A DNA stretch of 8,847 nt from Thermoflexales bacterium (lineage in GTDB: Bacteria; Chloroflexota; Anaerolineae; Fen-1058), in assembly GCA_016931085.1 (NCBI GenBank), contig JAFGFO010000485.1:1-8847 (forward strand), in the 5' to 3' direction. The position numbers and the translations under genes are program-made. Below, one piece after another: positions 1 to 6,900 of this stretch. The number at the start of each line of letters is the position of its first letter. The first letter of the stretch is position 1. The notes under the pieces are model-generated. The model was not told the DNA's origin, searched no databases, and worked only from the letters and a program-made list of their open reading frames with translations.

Positions 1-80
1 GTGGGGGGGATTGAGGGGGGGGAACGGTCAGCCGCGATAGCTTTCCCCTCCCCTAACCCCTCCCACAAAGGGGAGGGGGA
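1..80. repeat. G-tract and pyrimidine/purine inverted repeat
   Basis: There are two long G runs (3-9 and 15-22), then a C/T-rich stretch (41-64) followed by its G/A-rich complement (67-80). CCCCTCCC at 57-64 can pair with GGGAGGGG at 71-78 around a 6-nt loop; an alternative pairing uses TCCCCTCCCC at 44-53. It lies downstream of the minus-strand operon, but on that strand no T-tract follows the hairpin, so it is not a typical intrinsic terminator. Short C/T-rich inverted repeats like this are common between genes in many environmental genomes; whether this one is multicopy cannot be seen here. The rest of 81-145 shows nothing recognisable. Confidence 0.5.
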
Positions 81-145
81 TTGGACTACATGGCGGTGGG
101 TGATGGGCGTTTACAAAGCAGTCAACTGATTTTGGTCACACCCAT

Positions 146-2293
146 TTAATTTCCCTTTGCCTTGAGCTTGGTGAGCTCTTCTTCGACGGCGTCTTTGTTT
201 GTCGCGTTGGGCCACTTGCGCAGATACTCCTCGAACACCAAGATGGCCTTGTCGTACTCGCCTTTGTCGCGGTAGGTCACCCCTAAATTGAGGTAGGCCA
301 GGACATCGCTGGGATTGAGCCGCAACGCCTCTTGGTACTGGGTTATCGCCTCGTCGAGCTTGCCTTGCCTGTAATAGGCGAGTCCCAGGTTGTTGTGTCC
401 CGTCGCATAGGCTGGCGCCAGCTTGATGGCCTGACCGCCGGCCTTGACCGCTTCCTCCAGTTGACCCAGACCGATATAAGCGCCCACCATGTCGCCATAA
501 GCTTCCCCATAGCTCGGGTTGAGCTGGACGGCTTGCTGATAAGCAGCCAGCGCGGTCTGGTATTTGTTCTGCTTCATGAGCGCTGTGCCCAGGTTGCGAT
601 GGTGGGGTGCATGATCAGGTTCGAACTTGACCGCCTGCTCGAATTCCGCAATGGCTTGTTCGTACTGGCCCTGCCCATAGTACAGGATGCCTTGTTCCGC
701 GTGGTCCTTGGCCGTCAGCTCGAGTGGAACGGGCGTGGGAGATGCGGACGCGGCCGGCTCGGCAAAGCGCACGGGTGTGTCTGGCAGTCTGGCCAGGGCG
801 GTGCTGGCGGACGCCGGCTGCCAGAACAAGTGAGATGTATTCCAGTTGTTGTCCTCGGTCAAGCGTGTCTCGCCAGTGCCATCCGCGCCGACGATGTACA
901 GCTCACTCCGGTTCTCCCGCTTGGATACAAACGTGATCAGGTGGCCGTCCAGGCTCCAGCGAGGAGAATTGTCGTTGTCGATATCGGTCGTCAAGCGCGT
1001 GGCGTTCGATCCGTCTGCGTCCATCACGTAAATGTCGGACTGGGCAGCGCCAGAACTGCTTTTTTCCGGCGAGCGATCCGACTCGAAAGCTATTTTGCTG
1101 CCGTCGGGTGACCAGGCTGGGAAATAGTCGCGCGCCTTATCGTCGGTCAAGTTGGCCTGGCCTGTGCCGTCGGTGTTGACCACGTAAATGTCGCTGTCGC
1201 GATAAAAAGCCAATCGGCGCCCGTCGGGCGATACGTCTATCCCCCCCATAACCCCGCCGCCGAGATCGGTGAGTTGGCGCACGTTGGTGCCATCGGCATC
1301 CATGGCGTAAATCTCGCCCTGCCTGTCTCCTTTGCGCTCGGAGTGAAAGTAGATGGTTTTGCCATCCGGCGACCAGCAAGGCTCCCAATCGTCGGTCGCG
1401 TGACTGCTCAGATCGATCACGTTAGTGCTTGTCCCTGCACTGTTCAGAAATGGCGTGCCATTTCTGAATGGCGCGACATAGATTTCACCTTTGTCTTGAC
1501 GCTTGCCGCTAAAGAGGATCTGGCTGCCGTCCGGTGACCAGGCGGGCGTATATAGAGTGTCCACCCCGAGCTCGAGCTGGTCGACCAGGCGGGTCATCTG
1601 CAAGCCGTCCATATCCAACACGTACATGCCGGCCACCTTGGCTTTGCCTGTGCCTTGCTGCCTGATAAAGAGCAACTTGGCGCCATCGGGTGACCAGATG
1701 GGAGAGCCGATTACTCCGGCCCCCTCGGTCAGGGGCACGACCTCTGCCTGACTGCCGTCGAAGCGCAAGAGGAAAAGCTCCTGTTTGGCGGATTTGTGCA
1801 CGCCCTTGAACGCCGCCAGCCCGCTGCCGCCGCCGTTGGTGCGTGGGGCGGCGGGCGGCGGCGTTGGAGTTGCCGGCAGTGCAGAGATCCCCCCTGGCAG
1901 AACGTCCTGGCTGCTGTGGAAATCGATGTTGGTGCTGCTGCCGCTCTGGCGGACTTGCCCTTCACAACTGACGTATTGCCTGGCATCCTTGACGCTGCCC
2001 AACTCTTTACCATTGAGCAGAACGACGCAAGCAAGGCTGCCCTGGCTGCCGGTGTTGCGGGCGCTGAGCGAGAACTTGGCCGGGCTGCCCACCTTGTAGC
2101 TGATCTCCCACGGCAGGTCGACTGTGGCTGTCTGGCTCTTGCCGCTGCTGTCGGTATAGCTCACTTCGGCCTGTTTGGCCGTGCCGCTCACTTGATAAGT
2201 GATCTGATTGCTGCTGCAAGCTGTGAGCAGGACAGTGATGACGATGATGATTGAAGCGAAACGAACGATAGAGTAATGTGCATGATCTTTCAT
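146..2293 (-). CDS. Lipoprotein with MmpS-like domain, PD40 beta-propeller and TPR repeats
   Basis: This is a predicted surface lipoprotein of 715 aa. A hydrophobic signal (residues 11-25) ends in the lipobox L23-T-A-C26. Residues 31-112 match the MmpS pattern as I know it: ITYQVSG, a VSYTDSSG strand, DLPW at 59-62, SLSARN at 75-80 and two cysteines (C89, C110) that could form a disulfide. A Pro-rich linker (140-152) leads to a TolB-like propeller at about 165-495. It has six PD40 blades marked by SPDG at 201, 253, 308, 355 and 395 and SLDG at 447, several followed by an IYVMDADG-type strand. A second linker (510-525) precedes five TPRs at about 528-697. The start ATG has GGGAGG 6 nt upstream. 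The upstream lipoprotein gene ends 24 bp away, so the two are probably co-transcribed. PD40 and TPR domains usually mediate protein interaction and carry no visible catalytic site. The exact role is unknown. Confidence 0.9.
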   Translation of the reverse strand: MKDHAHYSIVRFASIIIVITVLLTACSSNQITYQVSGTAKQAEVSYTDSSGKSQTATVDLPWEISYKVGSPAKFSLSARNTGSQGSLACVVLLNGKELGSVKDARQYVSCEGQVRQSGSSTNIDFHSSQDVLPGGISALPATPTPPPAAPRTNGGGSGLAAFKGVHKSAKQELFLLRFDGSQAEVVPLTEGAGVIGSPIWSPDGAKLLFIRQQGTGKAKVAGMYVLDMDGLQMTRLVDQLELGVDTLYTPAWSPDGSQILFSGKRQDKGEIYVAPFRNGTPFLNSAGTSTNVIDLSSHATDDWEPCWSPDGKTIYFHSERKGDRQGEIYAMDADGTNVRQLTDLGGGVMGGIDVSPDGRRLAFYRDSDIYVVNTDGTGQANLTDDKARDYFPAWSPDGSKIAFESDRSPEKSSSGAAQSDIYVMDADGSNATRLTTDIDNDNSPRWSLDGHLITFVSKRENRSELYIVGADGTGETRLTEDNNWNTSHLFWQPASASTALARLPDTPVRFAEPAASASPTPVPLELTAKDHAEQGILYYGQGQYEQAIAEFEQAVKFEPDHAPHHRNLGTALMKQNKYQTALAAYQQAVQLNPSYGEAYGDMVGAYIGLGQLEEAVKAGGQAIKLAPAYATGHNNLGLAYYRQGKLDEAITQYQEALRLNPSDVLAYLNLGVTYRDKGEYDKAILVFEEYLRKWPNATNKDAVEEELTKLKAKGN

Positions 2294-2317
2294 GCTAGGC
2301 CTCCCTGTTCTAGATCT

Positions 2318-3079
2318 TTATTTGCCGAGTGAAAAGTTGCCCCCGCAGAATTCGTTCAACGCCTCGATGAACGCGGCGCGGGCGTTACTTTCGAGGCTGG
2401 AGTTGGCCCATCTGGCCAAGGCCACGGTTGGGTTGTCGCCTTCTTTATACTTGTAATCGATGTGTTCCTGCGGCCTGGCCGAAACGCTGAACGAGCACAG
2501 GATCTGCTGGCTTTCCAGGTCGACCAGGTAGCCGTCCACCTGGGCTGAGCCGCCCTTGAAGCTGTCCTTGCTCACGGCGGTGACCGGCTGGTAGGCGAGC
2601 ACTTTGGCCACGGCCAGGTACCGGGTCTGCAGGCCGCCCTCGAGCGTGCGCTGTATGCTTTCAGACGCCTTGTTTTTCAAGGCGGTCGTGGTCAGCGAGC
2701 TTTTTTCGCCCGTGTATTGTAAAGCGCGCTGCAGAGAGCTGCCCCAGGCCATGTCGAGCTGGTCCAGATGCAGGTTCTCGTTGGGGTCGATCAGGTGGGG
2801 GTACATCATGATGTCGGTGTTCGCCGGCGTGTCGGCCCCGTAGGTGTATTGAGGCTGCGGAGACAAGCTTTGCGTCACTTTTTGCCCGTTGGCCCGCTCG
2901 GGGATTTTTTCGGCGACTTGCTGCAGCTTGGCGCGCATCTCGGCGTACTGCGGCTTGAAGCGGGTGACGAGATCCTGGTTGGTCTCTCCACCCCCGCCGC
3001 AACTGGCCAGTGCGAAGCACGCTATACCCAGGGCGATCAGAACGAATCCAGTCTTGTATACACGAATCTTTGTAACCAT
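2318..3079 (-). CDS. Lipoprotein of unknown function
   Basis: The protein has 253 aa. I chose the ATG at 3077-3079, not the in-frame ATG 45 nt upstream, because it is preceded by AGGAGG at 6-nt spacing and gives a normal lipoprotein signal: MVTKIRVYK, a hydrophobic stretch (11-24), then lipobox L24-A-S-C27 followed by GGGG. The mature part begins with a helical segment (about 36-62). It later has a beta-rich stretch (152-200: YLAVAKVLAYQPV, then AQVDGYLVDLESQQILCSF). C195 and C245 could form a disulfide after export. I do not recognise the family. It lies 24 bp upstream of the MmpS/PD40/TPR lipoprotein and about 75 bp downstream of the 68-aa gene, on the same strand with no convincing promoter between, so it is likely the middle gene of an operon. 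A joint envelope role with the next gene is inference only. Confidence 0.85.
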   Translation of the reverse strand: MVTKIRVYKTGFVLIALGIACFALASCGGGGETNQDLVTRFKPQYAEMRAKLQQVAEKIPERANGQKVTQSLSPQPQYTYGADTPANTDIMMYPHLIDPNENLHLDQLDMAWGSSLQRALQYTGEKSSLTTTALKNKASESIQRTLEGGLQTRYLAVAKVLAYQPVTAVSKDSFKGGSAQVDGYLVDLESQQILCSFSVSARPQEHIDYKYKEGDNPTVALARWANSSLESNARAAFIEALNEFCGGNFSLGK

Positions 3080-3154
3080 AATTAACCTCCTGTGTGTGAT
3101 TGGGTTTGTCTTGCCCCTTTTCATACCTCAAAGCGCGAGGTGAGGGGGATCGAT

Positions 3155-3361
3155 TTACGCGCTGTCACCTGCCCCGGCGTTTGGCTCCTGGCTCTTGTGG
3201 ACCACGCTCTCCAGAAACGCAAACAAGTCCCGCAGGTTGGCGAATCCCTGTCGCTCCCCTGTCAGCGGGCACTCGAGCGACGCTCGCCAGGGTGCTTGCT
3301 CATCTGGGCCGGATCGCCACAAACGGAGCAAGTAGGATAGATAAGTGCCTGATGATTTCAT
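3155..3361 (-). CDS. 68-aa conserved-looking small protein
   Basis: This is a small soluble protein without signal peptide or membrane segment. It begins MKSSGTYLSYLLRLWRSG, continues with WRASLECPLTGERQGFANL (25-43) and then LRDLFAFLES, and ends in a low-complexity tail. I remember short proteins in Chloroflexota with the pattern YLLRLWR, WRASLE, TGER, GFA, LFAFLE, which supports a real gene, but I know no function for them. The fold looks like a small strand-turn-helix unit. The ATG is preceded by AGGTG about 7 nt upstream, partly inside a short hairpin. An extended -10 lies about 50 bp upstream. It appears to be the first gene of the leftward operon with the two lipoproteins. Confidence in coding is good; function is unknown. 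Confidence 0.72.
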   Translation of the reverse strand: MKSSGTYLSYLLRLWRSGPDEQAPWRASLECPLTGERQGFANLRDLFAFLESVVHKSQEPNAGAGDSA

Positions 3362-3370
3362 CGTGTTTCA

Positions 3371-3384
3371 CCTGGCTCGCCAGG
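3371..3384 (-). promoter_or_regulatory. Hairpin overlapping the Shine-Dalgarno of the 68-aa gene
   Basis: Read on the minus strand, CCTGG-CGAG-CCAGG forms a 5-bp stem (6 bp with a tighter loop). Its 3' arm contains the AGG of the AGGTG ribosome site that serves the start at 3361. This could dampen translation. The stem is short and may be chance. Confidence 0.3.
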
Positions 3385-3410
3385 CTGTTTTTCGTCTCAT
3401 TCACGTTTCT

Positions 3411-3419
3411 ATTGTAGCA
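3411..3419 (-). promoter_or_regulatory. Extended -10 promoter of the leftward operon
   Basis: On the minus strand the sequence is TGCTACAAT, a TGn extension followed by TACAAT (5 of 6 matches to TATAAT). Transcription would begin near 3404, about 43 nt before the 68-aa start codon. There is no good -35 hexamer at 16-18 bp; that zone is instead occupied by the heptamer direct repeat, as expected of an activator-dependent promoter. Confidence 0.55.
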
Positions 3420-3425
3420 GTGGGT

Positions 3426-3443
3426 TATCAGGAAACTATCAGG
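3426..3443 (-). promoter_or_regulatory. Heptamer direct repeat, SARP-type operator candidate
   Basis: On the minus strand CCTGATA occurs twice, exactly, separated by GTTT, giving an 11-bp period. The promoter-proximal copy ends 9 bp before the TACAAT -10 box. Streptomyces antibiotic regulatory proteins (SARPs such as ActII-ORF4, DnrI and AfsR) are known to bind heptameric direct repeats with 11-bp spacing about 8 bp upstream of the -10. The match in layout is close, and a SARP-like N-terminus is encoded about 100 bp away. The assignment is inference from layout, not from a known consensus in this phylum. Confidence 0.45.
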
Positions 3444-3463
3444 GATGGGAGGGGCGGCAGCCG

Positions 3464-3492
3464 TTGCCCGTTTCTGCTATTGGGAGTATAAT
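3464..3492 (+). promoter_or_regulatory. Sigma-70 promoter in front of the regulator remnant
   Basis: TTGCCC (3464-3469) is followed by a 17-bp spacer and a perfect TATAAT (3487-3492). The predicted start is near 3499, about 45 nt before the ATG at 3545. It diverges from the leftward operon promoter, with the heptamer repeat between the two. Confidence 0.6.
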
Positions 3493-3544
3493 GGCGTTCA
3501 AACGCGAGCAGCCGGCTATTCCGATAGCCCGTCGATCAGTTATC

Positions 3545-3893
3545 ATGCGCCTCTCGATTCACGTATTGGGATCCTTTCAGGCCACGCTACTACCATACGC
3601 GTTTTACCACCAATATCTTGCATGGCCTGGCCGAGTTGGCCTCGAAAACAGGCCGCTGCCTGCCGGCCTACGAACTGGCAACCTTTGTGGCCCACAACCC
3701 GCTGACATTTCGGCCCACGGTTATCGAGGCCCAGGGCTTGCTGGTCGAGCTGGAAAATAGCCTGCCGGCGGAGGCCACTGCCGAGGCCAGGGCGCGCGCC
3801 ATGAGCTGGACGCTGGACGACGCGGTAGTCGAAGCGTTGGGCCTGTTCCAGCCAGACGCCATACCGGCTGGCTGCGCGCCTGGGCCGGGCTAG
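3545..3893 (+). pseudogene. BTAD/AfsR-like (SARP family) regulator remnant, internal deletion
   Basis: The ATG at 3545 begins MRLSIHVLGSFQATL, which closely resembles the start of BTAD/SARP regulators (pattern LSIxLLGxFQVTLDG, leading into the winged-helix domain). After about 3589 that frame loses all similarity. In another frame, from about 3615 to the stop at 3891-3893, the product reads ILHGLAELASKTGR, then FVAHNPLTFRPTVIEAQGLL, ENSLPAEATAEARARAMSW and TLDDAVVEALG. This resembles the extreme C-terminus of the long AfsR-like or LuxR-type NTPase/TPR regulators (GLAxLAAxxG, LLAxVLxHPAT, LPxExxAxAxARGRALxLDxxVAxxL). The two ends of a protein usually near 1000 aa are thus joined within about 25 bp and out of frame. 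No good Shine-Dalgarno precedes 3545, though a strong promoter does. The product is presumably non-functional. An alternative is an unrelated 91-aa ORF from TTG 3618. Confidence 0.6.
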
Positions 3894-3920
3894 ACGATGC
3901 CCCATTCGTGGGTAGGGATA

Positions 3921-3929
3921 TGGTATAAT
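3921..3929 (+). promoter_or_regulatory. Extended -10 promoter of the glycosidase-like gene
   Basis: TGGTATAAT is a perfect TGn-extended -10 element. No good -35 is present at the right distance, which extended -10 promoters tolerate. The start would be near 3936, leaving a 5' leader of about 44 nt with AAAGGAGG at 3968-3975 before the ATG. Confidence 0.7.
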
Positions 3930-3979
3930 GGAGAACGGAAACCACACATACCGGCACTGATGGGTGTAAAGGAGGTATC

Positions 3980-6900
3980 ATGAAGTCCATTCGACTGTTT
4001 GGATTCGTCACGCTGCTGTGTCTACTGGGAGCGTTGAGCAGCGCTTGGGCGGCCTCGCCTCAATTGGGGACGCTGACGCCCACCATAGACATAGAGCCAT
4101 CCGCCAACGTCGACATAGGCGAAGATGTCCTCTTTGATGCGAGTGGCACCACGTACGTTGGCAGCGGAGACCTGTCCAGGGCGCGTTATGAATGGGACCT
4201 GGGCGACGATTACGTGATCAAGTACGGCGACCCCTTCTACTACTCGGCCGACGGCGGCATCGCCGTGACCCACATCTTTATGCGGCCGGGGACCTTCACG
4301 GTGACGCTGACGGTGTCGCTGTGGGAAAACTTTCAAACGGACGGCACGCCCATCGGCAGCCCGGTGGACGTTGCCACCACCACGACCCACATCACCGTCA
4401 GCGGGCAACCGCCCAGGTTGCCGCCCTGGCCGGCCGCGACCGCCTGGCTGGACATGGCCCTGGACGGCAATCTGGCCGACAGCTCGGCCAATGGCTTGGC
4501 GGCGAGCTGGCAAGATGGGACGGCCAGTTTCGTCCAGGGCAAGGCTGCCCAGGCGGCGAAGCTGGACGGCGAGCGCTACATCTCGGTGGCAGACCCGGGC
4601 GGGGTTTTCAATGGCCTGGACGAGTTTACCCTCTCGTTTTGGGCCAAGAAGAACGCCAAGGGCGATTATGGCTGCCTGGTCGACAAGCCCGGCCAGTTCC
4701 GCGTGACCATCAGCTCAGGGGGGACAATCCAGGTCCGTGTCACAACTGTGAATGGGAACGCCGATGTATCCGCTTACAATATCTGGGAGATCGACAACGC
4801 TCACTGGCATCACTATGCCCTCACCTACGATGGCGCGGCGGTGCGCATCTTTGTGGACGGCCGGGAGCGGGGCAGCCAGGCACACACCGGCGCGCTGGCC
4901 GGCTCGACCGACAGCCTGCTGCTGGGCAAGCGCACGTCCGAGCCGGCCATTTTCGATGGCCTCGTCGACGAGCTGAGGATCTACGGCGCGGCGCTTTCGC
5001 TTCGGGACATCTCGACCGCCTTCGAGCTGTGGCACGCGCCGTATCACGGGCGGATCGCCCAGTACATCTACGCCCAGGTGCCCGGCGCCGTCTACAGCGA
5101 TCCCGCCAACAAGCTGCGGGTGACGGTGGCGGGCGACAGTAGCTACAGCGCCGTGCTGGTCGACAAGGCCAATCTGGCCGCCGAGGAGAAATTCCTGCTG
5201 CGCAACGAGAACCTGCCGGCCGGCAACTATACGCTGACGGCCCAACTGCTCGACGCCGGCGGTGGCGTGTTGGACGAGATTCGCGAGAAATTCGCCAAGC
5301 CCTACGCCGGCCGGCCGCGCGTGGGCATCGACGAGAACAACGCCTATATCGTGGACGGCCAGCCCTTCTTTGCCATCATGCCGTGGATGGTCGACGAGGA
5401 CAAGATGGATATCTGGCGGCTCTATCTGAACGGCGGGACCGTGGTCGGCTATTATCCAGAGGACAATATCGATACCTGGACGCAGTACCTCGACGCCGCC
5501 GAGAAGCGCGGCCTGTATATCGTCGGCCCGGTAGAGTGGGAGGGGGCCGGGGTGCGGTACCATACCCGGAATTGGGACATGGGCCAGCTCGAGGCCTACG
5601 TCAACGCGACCAAAGATCACCCGGCCTTGTTCGGCTGGGGGTGGGGCGACGAGCAGAACATGGGCAATTACAGCCAGCGCAACCCGGCCCAGGCGATGGA
5701 CGCCTGGACCTACAAGTGCCACCAGCTCGATCCCCATCACCTGGTCGCCCCGTCGCAGTATGGCCATCGCTACTTGCCCTACTATGGCTTCCCCGACGGG
5801 ATGCAGCGGCCGTACAATTACCTGTTCAACGCGGACTCGTTTGGCGGCAAGAAGCATTTTATCTTTGACACCTTCATGTTCGACGTATACCCGCTCGAGT
5901 TTCACTATAACCCGGCCTTGGCCGAGCCGGATCGCGGCATGTACGCCGCGTACGCTACCGCGATGGATTACGCGCGCGCCCAAAACTATGACCTGGTGCC
6001 GGTCATGTCCTCGGTCGAAGGGGTGAACATCAGCGAAACCGACGCGCAGTACCCCATGCCCGGCCCAACGCCGGGCCAGGTCCGCATGATGGCCTGGATG
6101 CACGTCGTCCACGGCATCAAGGGCGTCAACTGGTTCCTCTATCGCGAGTACCTGCGCCCCCCCGAGAACCTGGGCGTGATGGCCGAGTTCGCGGATCAGA
6201 TCGCCTACTATGCACCGATCGTGCTGGGGCCGCCGGCGAGCCGCACGCTCACCGATACCGCCAACACGCGCGGCAGCTTGGTGGATACCATGATCCGCGA
6301 GACGGAGGACGAGGTTTACGTGTTCGCGGTGCGGGTGACCGAGCCGGATTTCGAGCAAGATCGGGACGGGCAGCCGCGCGAGGCGCACAGCATCGACGTG
6401 AGCTTTGAGCTCGGCGGGCTGGAGGGGCAATGGGAGGCGGCCGAAGTCTTTGGCCAGTTCGAGACGGTCTGTGAGGACCACGGCTCGGCCGAGGGCGGCC
6501 GGACTTTTAACTTTACGCTGAATCAAGCCCCCCTCAAGCCCGGCAGCCTCATCGTTCACGGGCTGTGGCCGCAGCGGCCAGACCGGCTTGTGTGGATACC
6601 GGCCTTCGATCGTGGCAATGGCGTGATCAGCGGCACGATTTTCGGCACGGTGGACGCCGCCGGAACGGTGAATTACCAGACCGGCCAGGTGAGCCTCACT
6701 TTCGAGGAGGTCATCACACCTGGCACGGCCGGCGTTCGCGCGACGTACACGCCGCTTCGTCCCGACCGGGTTATCCCCATCGCCGACGGCCGCTTCCAAG
6801 ACAGCTTTGCCCGCGAGCAAGCGCGCATCTACAAGATCGTCAAAGAGCCGCTGGTGCTGCAAGGCTTGCCCGGCAATGCGACGATCTATTTGGATTGGGA

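Noticed and set aside
332..1111. A 259-aa plus-strand frame opposite the TPR/PD40 gene
   Set aside because: It is a shadow of repeated TPR and PD40 codons; it has no ribosome site and no sensible protein character.
3080..3124. Upstream ATG for the 253-aa lipoprotein (15 extra residues)
   Set aside because: It would place a hydrophilic stretch before the signal peptide, and the internal ATG has the strong AGGAGG at correct spacing.
3080..3154. A separate promoter for the two lipoprotein genes
   Set aside because: The best -10 (TATGAA on the minus strand, 3119-3124) has no -35 or TGn extension, so co-transcription from 3411-3419 is simpler.
3618..3893. Fragment of a DUF2309/DabA inorganic-carbon transporter, suggested by FVAHNPL
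   Set aside because: Only that heptapeptide fits. The surrounding residues (GLAELASKTG, LPAEATAEARARAMSW, TLDDAVVEALG) fit the C-terminal tail of AfsR-like regulators much better.
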